Of a DNA stretch of 61,481 bases, positions 1 through 13,792 are shown one piece after another (position 1 is the stretch's first letter; each line of letters starts with the position of its first letter). The stretch lies in contig FWCC01000383.1 in NCBI GenBank assembly GCA_900169235.1, positions 1 to 61,481 of the forward strand, in the 5' to 3' direction. The DNA is from Zarea fungicola. Lineage: Eukaryota > Ascomycota > Sordariomycetes > Hypocreales > Cordycipitaceae. The translations under genes and the position numbers were made by a program. The notes below the pieces were generated by a model. It saw only the letters and a list, made by a program, of their open reading frames with translations. It ran no database searches and was not told the origin of the DNA.

Positions 1-3514
<3,514 letters not shown>

Positions 3515-4523
3515 TCAGATGGGCCACTTGCCACCATTTGCCGAAATTGTGCTTCCTGTTATCCAGCGAGACTCTTCACTAGCAACGAAAGCCACTATTT
3601 GAGCAATGTCATCCGGTGTACCAGCCCTTGGAGCGGCCGCAGTGACCCTAGTATACTCCTTGCGGTACGCATCGAGCTGTTCAGGTGTCATGCTTTGAAG
3701 GATCTCAGTTTCCACAGAGCCGACTGAGAGTGCTATTAGAGAGTTTTAGCAACTTTTCTTTCTAGTCCGCAATATATTACCCGAACTAGGAGAGCCATGC
3801 ATACTAACCATTAACGGTTATGCCTTTAGAATGTCCAAACTAGTTTTGTGTCAATATACATCGGAAGTGTGGAAATTTGTAAGAACCAGGGACATACTTC
3901 GACGGCCCAGCCTCGAGCTAATGCTTCCACAGCAGCCTTACTCGCACCATAGACAGTTTGGGCCATACCAAAGGTATATCGACGGGCGGCGATGGACGAA
4001 ATGAGGATAATTCGCCCACTTTCGGGTATGTAAGGGAGTAACGCGCGTGTAAGAAAGAATGGAGCTCGAACGTTTGTGTTCATGATTCTATCGTAGAGCT
4101 CTTCAGTTGTTTGGTCGGTTGGGAGTGGGCCACCGACCGCGGCATTATGTACTAGGAGAAGGAAAGTTAGCTACTCGGTAGTTGAAATCACTTGTATTCT
4201 TCATATAATGACTTGTCAACAATATCAATTACTGTTGTATTAAACGCTTGTAGAGTCTGATGGACGATTTTCTCATAAATATCAGCAATAGCCAGGTCAG
4301 CCAAAATACTCACGGCCTTTGCACCGGAACCCAGCAACATGATCTCGTTGACCGCTTGCGTTGCTGTTTCGCTACGAGATGGATCAGCATAAACCATTGC
4401 AATATTAGCTCCCCTTTTAGCAAGCTCCATAGAGATGCCTCGACCGATACCTCTGATGCCTCCAGTCACCAGGGCAGTCTTGCCTGCTAATGGTAGTCTT
4501 GTGGATGTTATGGCGTTCTTCAT
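3515..4523 (-). CDS. Short-chain dehydrogenase/reductase (SDR)
   Basis: Classical NAD(P)-dependent SDR. The start is ATG 4523. It shows the cofactor motif TGGIRGIG, the HNAAVGG stretch (NAG motif position), the catalytic YGASK (YxxxK) and a C-terminal [14 protein letters not shown], which is typical of 3-oxoacyl-reductase-like SDRs. There are four exons. The last three fit well: 3898 donor, 3839-3809, then 3732-3515, giving [15 protein letters not shown]. The first junction is awkward. A donor GTAATT at 4232 with acceptor at 4171 keeps the frame and gives about 270 residues, but the more typical branch point plus pyrimidine tract ends at 4152 and would need a GT donor that is not there. Substrate unknown. 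It is not visibly linked to its neighbours. Confidence 0.85.
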
Positions 4524-5380
4524 ATTGCTCAAACTTGGACAGTACGGATTTGCTAGCGTGGTAGGATTTCTATGAGTCTCCTGGTATGAAAGCCAGCGGT
4601 TTATATACTTGAAATTTGGCGTGAATTATCTTTGTTGGATACGCAGGTCTTCATACCTTGCTGAAGACCGGGCGGTTAGAACGTCAGCACTAGTCTGGAA
4701 ATCGAAGTATCGACGAAGAGGATGGCCGACGCTATGACTTAAAATAGCAAGCCTATTAAGCTCAAGGCTCACTCCTGGCCGTCATGAACTCCCTAATAGC
4801 TCCCATTCTCACTACAAGACCCTGCCTCCGCCTTTTACTCCATACTTTTGCGTACAAATAAAAGGGTAGCTGCGGCTGACGTAAGTGGATCAACAATAGA
4901 GCGACACTTTGTCCAGGAACGGTGTTTTGGACTGTGTCTCCGGCTAAAGCGGGCCAAGTGACATAGTGGTGGCTCGACATCCCGGTTGCTCCGCATCAGT
5001 CAAGCTATTGATCGGCAGATTACTATTTGGGTCGATGGCGACCAGCGAGCCCTGGCTACTGTATGGTTTTATTTTTCGTTATTTGTTCCAATTAACTTTA
5101 TAGCGGCACCCTATGGTTGAGTGTACCACACCGTTGCGTTTAGATAGCACTCCATATCACGACCAGCAGGGCATCCAATGTTACACCTAGCATTGTCTTG
5201 GCTTGTAAATCTAACTCTTAACTGAACCGCGAACCAATACATCTAGATAACTTGAAGACCTAGCGGAAGATGAGCTTATAAATTCCATTCCCGTCAGAAG
5301 ATCCAATCCTGCCGCAGCTAATAGTTTCCAACTGGACAGGCTTCTAGCGTACTCAGATCCGGATGGATAGAAGACTCGAC
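4524..5380. other. Intergenic, SDR promoter side
   Basis: This stretch holds the SDR promoter and the 3' flank of the acetyltransferase gene. No recognisable gene or repeat was seen. Confidence 0.5.
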
Positions 5381-6034
5381 TCACATGAGCCCTTGATTCT
5401 TGCGCAAGTCTTCCCACTCGTGCACAAGCAAAGACATGTTAATTAAGTCATATCTCTTACGGCAAAGAATTATCCGTTCTCTCTCTCTGCCTTCAGTAAT
5501 AAACCCAAGTTTCTGATACAAAGCAATGGCACGTTCATTAAATGAATATGCGGCAATGTGAACTCGATGAAGATTCCCGTGCAGGAATGCCCAGTCAACT
5601 AGCCAATTGACAGCTTCGCCACCGTAACCTTTGCCTTGATACTGCTGAGCAATCGTAATTCCCAGCGTGGCGGCCTGATGTTGAACCATGTATGGGACTT
5701 CTCTGAGTCCCATGTATCCAATAATCTCGTAGTCGGGTGATGACCCGTCTCCTCCGTCGCCTTTATCGGAGTCCGCCGGGCTTTGCGTTGGTGTCTTTGC
5801 CAAGCAGATGCACACTGTCAACATACATTGACCCAACACGCTGATGAAATCCGCATTGTCTTTTTCTGTACATGGTTTAGGAGTCTTTGCCATGTAGAAA
5901 GAATTGTTGACGGGGTCACTTGCTATATTTTCAAGAATCCAGGCCTGAAGACTCTTGTCCTGGTCGTTAAAAGCCCGGTATTCAAGTCGTTCAGACTTAA
6001 ATGCCTTGCTCATGTTGCGGATCATAGAATCCAT
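5381..6034 (-). CDS. GNAT-family N-acetyltransferase (RimJ/RimL-like)
   Basis: 217 residues, single exon, start ATG 6034. The acetyl-CoA-binding signature is visible as QQYQGKGYGGEAV (motif A, Q-x-x-G-x-G/A). It is followed by a helix-strand region with HRVHIAAYSFNERAIALYQKLGF, read as the usual N-x-x-A-x-x-x-Y-x-K-x-G-F motif B. The fold is Acetyltransf_3-like, so the target is probably an amine of a small molecule or of a protein N-terminus. A short acidic insert (about residues 85-100, GDGGDG) looks like a loop. It is divergent from the alpha/beta hydrolase, with about 650 bp between the starts. The specific substrate cannot be read from the sequence. Confidence 0.85.
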   Translation of the reverse strand: MDSMIRNMSKAFKSERLEYRAFNDQDKSLQAWILENIASDPVNNSFYMAKTPKPCTEKDNADFISVLGQCMLTVCICLAKTPTQSPADSDKGDGGDGSSPDYEIIGYMGLREVPYMVQHQAATLGITIAQQYQGKGYGGEAVNWLVDWAFLHGNLHRVHIAAYSFNERAIALYQKLGFITEGRERERIILCRKRYDLINMSLLVHEWEDLRKNQGLM

Positions 6035-6690
6035 GATGACCAGGTATAGCGATATATATATATATAGGTAAATAGATGTATAGAGAGAGTGTATGGTTAA
6101 GGTCTGCGTGTTTTAACTTTGGCTGGTTCTTTTATGTAAATGAGACCAACACAGTCGCTCAGCTACGAGATAGTGATAGCCTCTGATAAGCGCCAGGAAG
6201 GTATGTGGGCCGATGAGGAAAGTCGGGCCTCCAAAGCGTACCTTTGCCCCAATTTGCTAGTAGCGTCTGGTGGAATAATCGTGCTGGTTTATTGCTGCCC
6301 CGCTGTGCTGCAAAGCTGCACGCCTTGGCTGGTTGAGACTGCCTTTTTTGGCTGTGTCAGCACTCGTCGAATGGCTGCGAGAGTCATGCAAGGAACCTTA
6401 TTGTACAAATTGATTTGACACATGATTTCAATTGTTTACGATAAGATCATGATATGACTTGCCCACTGACTCGTATGCATGTGGCCAAAGCAACGACCAT
6501 TGCCCTATTCCGAATCTAGCGCTGATGTAGTAGCTACCTTCCACAGTGTAGATTGCACTAGCTCCGGCTTCTTGAATCCGAGTCGATGAGCAATGTCAAT
6601 CGACAGCGCTATAAAAGGAATGACGGCGCGCTAACATGCCAGATACACGCAGGCGGCAGGAAGAGTTTCTCATAGGAAATCAAGCATTAG
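6035..6690. promoter_or_regulatory. Shared divergent intergenic region, GNAT / alpha-beta hydrolase
   Basis: Divergent promoter region of about 650 bp. A TA dinucleotide run lies at about 6047-6066, next to the acetyltransferase start. No other element was recognised. Confidence 0.4.
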
Positions 6691-7662
6691 ATGACCATGT
6701 CCGCCAAAATATACGCGCTGGACCTTCCGGTTCATCCGGATGGAGGGCCTGAACATGTTAAGAAGGCTCTTAGCGGCGAAAGTACACCTCCTGCAAACTA
6801 CAATTTCGCCGCGCAAACTGACGCTATTGACATCATCTATCATGTCTGCGGAAAGGGCCCTCAGCTTCTTGTTGCCGTCTCCCCTGGTTGGGGTGGTGGC
6901 ATAAATTATTTGCCCAATATTCTGAAGCCCATTCTTGATAGCGGGAGAATCACGCTTGTATGCCTTCAGCCTCGAGGTACACTTCCATCTGGCCGACCAG
7001 ATGAAGCCAACATGAGCTCCAAGCACATGGCAGCAGATATAGACGAGCTTCGGCGCCAATTAGGCCAGGAGACTCTGACTATATTCGGGCATTCGAATGG
7101 CGCGACCATTGCGCTTGCATACGCCTCGGCTTTCCCATCCCGAGTTAGCAAGTGTATTCTGGTCAATACACAATTTATCCAGTATAAGAATGAAAGCGCT
7201 ATTATTGCGGGACAACTTGAGTGGCGAAAGAGCGACGCTCGCTTTGCCAGCTCTGTCGCCGCTCTCAAGACCTGGGGCGCAAGGGACATTAAGACGGATG
7301 AAGACGCAACGCATTATCTCAAAGATATCATCAACCTATACTTTGTCAACCCAGATATTAGCGCACAAATTTACGCCGACGATAAAGGACCAACTATGGT
7401 ACAATGGTGGCCCATGGCGAAACAATACGCCATCGACAAACAGCCGGAATACGACGTGCTCCTTGGTGCCAGCAAGGTGACGGCGGAGACGATTCTATTT
7501 ACTGGTCGTGATGATTGGGTTTGCAGCGTTGAATCAAGCACTTATGCCAAAGAGCTAATTGGTGCTAATGTTAAACTTGTTGTCTATGAGAACTGTGCCC
7601 ACATGCCATGGCTCGATAACAAGGACCAATTCTTTAAGGATTTAATGGAATTTATAGGTTAG
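6691..7662 (+). CDS. Alpha/beta hydrolase (proline iminopeptidase-like)
   Basis: 323 residues, intron-free. The nucleophile elbow is GHSNG (serine at about residue 135), preceded by a region like the oxyanion hole (SPGWGGG). The catalytic Asp is probably in FTGRDDWVC and the His in CAHMPW near the C-terminus. The cap region between about residues 160 and 240 resembles prolyl iminopeptidase-like hydrolases common in fungi. There is no signal peptide, so it is cytosolic. The reaction could be peptidase, lactonase or esterase. A complete triad suggests an active enzyme. Confidence 0.85.
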   Translation: MTMSAKIYALDLPVHPDGGPEHVKKALSGESTPPANYNFAAQTDAIDIIYHVCGKGPQLLVAVSPGWGGGINYLPNILKPILDSGRITLVCLQPRGTLPSGRPDEANMSSKHMAADIDELRRQLGQETLTIFGHSNGATIALAYASAFPSRVSKCILVNTQFIQYKNESAIIAGQLEWRKSDARFASSVAALKTWGARDIKTDEDATHYLKDIINLYFVNPDISAQIYADDKGPTMVQWWPMAKQYAIDKQPEYDVLLGASKVTAETILFTGRDDWVCSVESSTYAKELIGANVKLVVYENCAHMPWLDNKDQFFKDLMEFIG

Positions 7663-8131
7663 CTCATTTCATACTTGGCACTTTTAATACAATTACCTTG
7701 GTTACTCTATAGTCATCATATTCGTTATTGCGCGACAACACAAACAGCCATGTCTCCGCCGCTTCCGGAAGTGAGTTTAATAGATATATTGCTGGTTGTG
7801 GGCTTGTAATATCTTCCCTCCGCGGGCCACCGCTTTTAACTGGCAGCCAAGCTTGAAGTCACAGATCCGCGGCTGTAGTCTTGTCAGTTCGAGAGAGTTG
7901 TTGCTGTATTCAATTGCAGCAACAGTAATGCGATTCTCGGCTATGCCATTCTCCGACTGCAAAGCAGCTTGTTCGTCTATGCCTTACTCAATACTATTCT
8001 CGATTCTTTTCATACCAGCTTCGTTGCTTGTTAGTGGATTCTTGTGCAGCTTTTTAATAATGTCCCCGGCATTATAGTAAGTCTCTCTTCAATATGGCGG
8101 ACGTCTCATAGCTGATAAAAATCAAAGGGGA
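7663..8131. other. Convergent 3' intergenic
   Basis: 3' flanks of the hydrolase and of the NLR gene. No gene was seen. Confidence 0.45.
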
Positions 8132-11100
8132 CTATTGTTCTTCTTTCTTCCACCAGCTCTTTTCTCGAGCCTGCAGTACAGCAACTACTTGGTCGTGGCT
8201 GTTGGCGAGAGCGATTGTTAACGGCGTGTTCCCGAAGTCGTCAACAACATCGAGTCTCGCGCCCCTGTCGGCCAACAACTCAACCAGAACCTGGTTTCCA
8301 GTAGCTGAAGCAACAAAAATTGATGTACGATTGAATGGCCCAGTAGCTTCAATATTTGCTCCATTCTCTAGAAGCAGAAGCATCATCTGACAACAGCCTT
8401 CTCTAGCTGCCACTAGCAACGGTGTGCGGCCGTCGCTGTCTTTTGCCTCTATATTTGCCCCATTTGCAAGCAGGATAGTCGCAGTCATTGAACAAGGATC
8501 AGTGGACGTGTGCTGTGGTCGAACGCTGGCAAGCGTATCTGTAGTCTCTATCCAATGATTATCGATCTTGTCGGTTGCCTCGAGAACCGCAGTCCCGTCC
8601 TTCGTATCGGTCACTTTGATGCTGGTAGCGATTTGCATTATACTCCTGCTTCTCTGTGGGATGTGGTTAAGCCAAACCGCAATTAAGAGTGGCGTGTTGC
8701 CCCTAACATCTTTTATCTCCGTGTTCGCACCCCTAGCAAGTAAAAGTTGAGTTATTTTGCTGCTATCCGCCGCGATCGCAATGGAAAGAGGAGTGCGGCC
8801 GCTACTTTTCCCGGCGTCTGCGTCTGCGCCGTTTTCCAGCAAGGCTTTGGTTATGTCTTCCTCTCCCCGTCTCACTGCATGACAGAGCGGCGTTTCACTC
8901 CATTCATTCTTTGCATTAGAAAGTGCACCATACTGGAGTAGCAATTTCACAACAACAAGGTTCCCTCCAATGGATGCAACATGCAGTGGAGTGGTGCCCG
9001 TACAGTCCCTTGCATTTGGATCGGCACCATTCTCGAGCAGTAATGATGTTAGAGATGTAGAGCCCCTGATAGCAGCCCAAAACAGCGGCGTCTGGCCACC
9101 ACCGTCCCTTGAATCAATATCGTCTCCTCGCTTGAGCATCAAATCTGCGGTTACTGAATGTCCAAGGTATGATGCAACTAAAAGGCTTGTTGGTTGCCGC
9201 AGCCTCTCTGCGATTGGCAGCCCCAGATTCTGTACAGGGCGTTTCTTCCACACCAAGCTATACACAAACCAGATTTTGTAGCTCTTGGATGACGAATCGC
9301 AAATTTGCAAAGTGAAAGGTAAAATCGGGCTTCCAATCTTCATATCTGCTAAGCGAAAATGGTCGTCCCAGTTTAATGCGGAATAGTGGAAGAAATTGCC
9401 ATATGTTACGTAGATTGATTCGATTCCATTCTCATAGTAGGTCCCTTCGATGCAACTAGTTGAATTGAGCAAGGCTAAATAGAGCACACAGATTTGGGCA
9501 AGGGTGGAATGCGCAGTCGTGACTGCAATCGAATGCTGCCAGCAACATTCAGGTAGAGCTGTTGTGCCAAGATGTGAATCTGCCAGAAGGAATTCGCGAG
9601 CAGTTTGGTGTAAAAGGTAAACCTTGTTGTTGTGGATAGAAATGAAAAGGCCGCACCAATCTCGAAGTCTAGCACGAAAATCGTCCTCCTCCTCCAAATC
9701 AAGACTTTCGATCGACTTTGAGTCATAGCTGACATTCATGGCAGTATTGAGTTCCGAAACACTCAGCGGCCTGCTTGCTGCTAGTATTATAGATAGCACT
9801 CTTTGCACCACCGAACGATCCTTCGATTTTCGCAGTATTTGTTCATAGGCATCGCTGACACTTTTTGGAAGCGTGTTTATGGCTGAATCAAGGCCAGATG
9901 TTGTCTTCTTGAATCCCTCCCGGTCCAGATACTCAAAAACGAGGTGTACCCACAGATAAGTGCGGTGTGTAATCATTTGCAAATGTTCATATAGGTGATC
10001 CTTGAGGCTCACCGTCAGACTTTTCAACTTGGCGAATTCGTTCGCGCGATACATAATCACTTGATTCACCTCTTTACAGATATCTTCTGACTTGTCGTCG
10101 CCGGGGATATGGAGTTGCGGGCAAGTCAGGCGCAGCTTGGAGAATCTGCTCATGATTTGATCGTATGGACGGCAGGTGAGCAACCACTTCAGTCGAGAAC
10201 TGGCGTTCTGGCCACAGGAAACTCCGCCTTCTATATTTGAAACGAGCGTTTTAAGATCACCCTCTGTACATTCGTCAAGAGCATCCAAGACGATAATGAT
10301 AGAGCCCGCTTGAGGATCCTTTATAGAGGCTTCAAATACTTTCCATAATGAAGCTGTAGAGTTTCTCAAGCTCTCGCCGTCCGCCTCAAACTGCGGCAAG
10401 GCATGTTTTATCAGAGCCGGCTGCCGATGAAATAGCTGATGAAGTAACGCACAGAGCGCTTGCCGCATTGTGCTCTGGTCCTGGTCCTTGAAAAAGAAGT
10501 AGCAGATGCAGGATTCCCGTGGTAAGACCACATCCACAAGATACTTTGCAAGGACGGATTTCCCACACCCAGGATCTGCGGACACGAGTAGCGGACCAGA
10601 TTCCTGAGCTAGCCAATCCTGGAAATAGGTGTGTTGTGTAAACCATGAGCATGTGCCCTCAACTCGGTTGGCAATCCGGTCTTTGTACCATTCATATGTT
10701 ACGTCTCGGTCGCCAGCTGACAGGCGGAATATCTGATGACAGGCTTGCTCCTTCTTGGACATGGCTTGATCTCTGTGATATTGGTGCTGTTTCTTGGTGA
10801 GATTGAGATGCTCATGAATACTCGTCGAAATATCTAACGAGAAATTTAGTATCCAATTCCAACTCTAGTTTGTCTAAAGGTTACCTGAGTACAAATCTCC
10901 AATTGTTCTCTCAGCTTCGACTCGACTAGGTGCAATTCGGCCGAGGAGGTCTCTTGCATATGCTGCTGCGATCATTGACGCGTAGCCTTGCCACTTTTTG
11001 TTTTTATGTGAGTCCGAGTAGTCACAGATGCCACGAATCACGAGACAGGGAAAATGATTTAATAGCCCCGCAGCTTCCATTTCAAAGCACAGCATGCCGT

Positions 11101-11863
11101 TCTTTTTGACAAGGTCATCGCGAATATGTGCGTCCTTCATCAAGGAATTTGAGGAAGCAATTAGCCCGTAATGTACAGTTGGGCCGTCATTGTCCCATTT
11201 TTCACGCTGCGATAGCCTTGACTTGCAATCGCCACAAGCGAGTGTACAATCCAGATCAGGGTCTGGGTGAATAAAGCTTGATCGATAGAGTCTATCCGTA
11301 GAAGCATCTGGCCGTTGGTATTTCTGTTTCATTCGAGGTCGCTTCTCCAGTGCCGACTTGACTGCTTCTTCAAGACATTCTCCTTCCACCTCGTAGAATG
11401 CCCTTAGGCCATTGACAGCAGTGAGCAAAATCTGTGGTGGCTGGTTGATGAACCCAGTTGTCTGGAAGCCATGGCCTTGTATCGCCTTTCCATAGTCGTA
11501 TTGGAACACAGCTGGGCTTCCATTGCATGCAACACCGACAACAACATCTCCGAGATGCACCTCGCTTCGTGAGTTGGGAGCACCGCCAGCGATGCCCACC
11601 ATTAAACCAATTCTCACGTTTGGAAAACTGTGAGCCAAATCTCTTGCGACAGTTGCCGCAGCGACTATGCCATACTGATTTGAGGGTAGGACACAGATGA
11701 CCACGTTGTGTTTGCCTATCCTGCCGAGCGTATAGTCGTTGTTGTCATGTGTCGATATGTATTCTGGACCATCATGCCTGGCGTCCAGAAATGCCTGTAG
11801 AGCAGCGCTCTCTTCGGGCAAGGCACAAATGCAGCCCACTGTGTAGTCTAATGGATTAGACAT
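8132..11863 (-). CDS. NLR-type protein: nucleoside phosphorylase-NACHT-ankyrin repeats
   Basis: Two exons (11863-10885 and 10833-8132) join across a 51-nt intron to give about 1226 residues. Residues 1-315 are a PNP/UDP-phosphorylase domain (CALPEESAAL, MVGIAGGAP, FEMEAAGL, VIRGICDYSDSH). The NACHT P-loop is SADPGCGKS at about 411-419 and Walker B is IIIVLDALDEC at about 505-515. From about residue 870 to the C-terminus there are some eight ankyrin repeats (GxTPLxxAxxxG...LLLxxGA). This is the fungal NLR architecture linked to non-self recognition and heterokaryon incompatibility. The N-terminal domain is the presumed effector, the NACHT the switch and the repeats the sensor. The repeats are diverged rather than near-identical, and one is broken by a long insert, so rapid repeat turnover is not evident. 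Confidence 0.93.
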
Positions 11864-13423
11864 GATACGAGATATTTGGAAATGTGGATAGTGCGATTGT
11901 TAATTAGCGGGCCAGCGCAAAATAATATGTCACTGTCAACTTCACAAAAGTACCAACGGGGCGGGGTGAAATCCTCATAGGAGCGGCGCTTAATAAATGA
12001 CCTTTATTGGCTGCGAGCCGCCACAAATGTGCGGCGGCCTCGTAGTGTGTGTGAGAAGAACTTGCAGCATTCTTCAGTGCAAGGATGCAAACAATGGTTC
12101 AAAATTGAAACATCTTTGTGCATTCATGGATAACAGAACTCGCGGGATCCGTGTAGCTCCGCGTAATAAGTCGGGATGTTGACTTGTATATTAAAAATTG
12201 ACTGCAATGAGCATTGCGAAGTTGAGTTTTTTTTTTTTTTTTTTAAATATGAAACTTAAATTTGTGTTTGTTTTCCTTGAATCAACGACTTCAGAAAGCC
12301 ATTGCTTCCGAGTTCAAGTTTCTCCTTGGATCTAAAGCCGTTTTGCCTATCCACTTGACCAGATGCGAGATTCGAACCGCGAAGCTTCCCGACATTCCTC
12401 GCTAGATTACAAACAGCTGTATATAGTGTCCCTGTTTGTCGTTGGATTTTGTGTGATTCCGAATTCCTATATATAAAAGAGGGATTCCTGCCTTTGTTGT
12501 GGCTTCCTTTTCAATATCACCCGCTTACCAATTGCATACCAGCTGACGAAAACACGTAGAAGCACCGTATTAGCCCATGCGTCGTAACTATCTCGTGATC
12601 GTACCAACAACTGCCGCTGGGTGGTCTACAGCCATGATTCCTGTTGTTACCTACTGAGTCAGGTCGAGCAGCTGTTCCTGTGTGGCCTGACTCCTGCCGC
12701 TGATACGAGGTCATCACGGCAACCGTGAAGGAAAGAGGGATTTTGCCTGTTTATTGTTTGCTTTTCCTGCTTTTGATCTTCTGTATGTAAAAGAGGAATT
12801 CCGCCTCTATCCGTAGCTGGATTTCTTTCATCACAACTAACTTACAACTGGCATACATACTGGGAGACACTTCTCTCAGTACCGTGCGACGTAACTGCTC
12901 GTGATAATACCAACAGTACTGGAACTTCAGCCCTTGAGTCACTCCGGTGATTCACAATCTGAGGACATTGGCTTCCCGGTGCTGAATGAAAGACTTAAAA
13001 TTATAAAATAGCTTTTGCCAGGTCATGGCTGGGCCATATTGATCCTCCCTTGAATCCAGAGATGCTGTCATACATGATGCGTCACCGTTGTCAGGCCAAT
13101 TCTGCTTGCAGAGAAAAACAAGCAGGTGATACAAGCCATGCTTCAAGATAGGATGCTAACTTTTGCGAATTCCGAGTCACTTTTGAGTCACTTTGTAGCT
13201 GGCTTGCAGTCATCCTCCAATTTCGGCCAAGTTTGATGAGAACCGTTGGCGCTATCGAACCTTGTTGGCTGGAGCGCAGGCTTTCCAAGCCACACGACCG
13301 TCGATTACATACAGATTGCCAGCTTGATCGCTGTTTGACGGAGTCATTGTATATGCTAGCTTGACTCCTGTTTGATAAGAGTCATATGTAAGTACTGGCT
13401 TGGTGTTGGTAGCTAATAATGTG
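11864..13423. other. Repeat-rich intergenic region between NLR and AAA ATPase genes
   Basis: It contains an 18-nt poly-T tract (about 12227-12244) and two diverged copies of one sequence (see the repeat entry). No coding sequence with family support was seen. A sequence like a tRNA B-box at 12370 does not fold as a tRNA. Confidence 0.5.
12455..12935. repeat. Two diverged tandem copies, about 313 bp apart
   Basis: Blocks in the first copy (about 12465-12610) recur in order in the second (about 12778-12925). They are a TATATAAAAGAGGGATTCC-like block, then an ACCAATTGCATACCAGC-like block, then a CGTCGTAACTATCTCGTGAT-like block followed by ACCAACA. Divergence is high, so this is an old duplication of a non-coding or decayed unit. 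Confidence 0.55.
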
Positions 13424-13603
13424 AATAAGAAATCACTAGTAATGAGAGAATTACTGCTAATAAGAGAATCACGGCTAATAAGAAAATCAACAGAAATATG
13501 AAAATCAATAGAAACATGAAAAGCAATAGAAACAGGAAAATGACTAGAGATAAGAAAATTAGTAGAAATAAAATAATTGCCAGAAGTAAAATAACCAAAA
13601 ATA
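13424..13603. repeat. 18-bp minisatellite, about 10 units
   Basis: About ten imperfect units with consensus ataagaaaatcaatagaa. Because the unit is a multiple of three, the complementary strand reads as a hydrophobic open frame. That frame is a by-product, not a supported protein. The array ends about 190 bp upstream of the AAA ATPase start. Confidence 0.85.
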
Positions 13604-13792
13604 AAACAATCACTAGCAGCAGCAACATCCCAATTCCAGAGGTGGCAGGCGGTCAAGCGGGGGCGGCTCTGGGTGGAGGGGTGGCTGCGGCAAGGTTCCG
13701 TTTGTGGGGGCGGCAGAATTGCACAAAAAGTTGGTCGAGCCGCACTTCCATCAGTCCCATTACCATTTCACGACTGGCCAAACGTCTATAAA

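Noticed and set aside
3515..7662. SDR, acetyltransferase and hydrolase as a biosynthetic cluster
   Set aside because: No core synthase, regulator or shared promoter motif was seen. They look like independent genes.
12355..12440. Possible tRNA on the minus strand (ggttcgaatctcg, like a B-box)
   Set aside because: The T-stem bases do not pair, and no acceptor stem or A-box lies at the right distance.
13413..13656. Long hydrophobic open frame on the minus strand
   Set aside because: It is the translation of the 18-bp minisatellite, with no other protein evidence.
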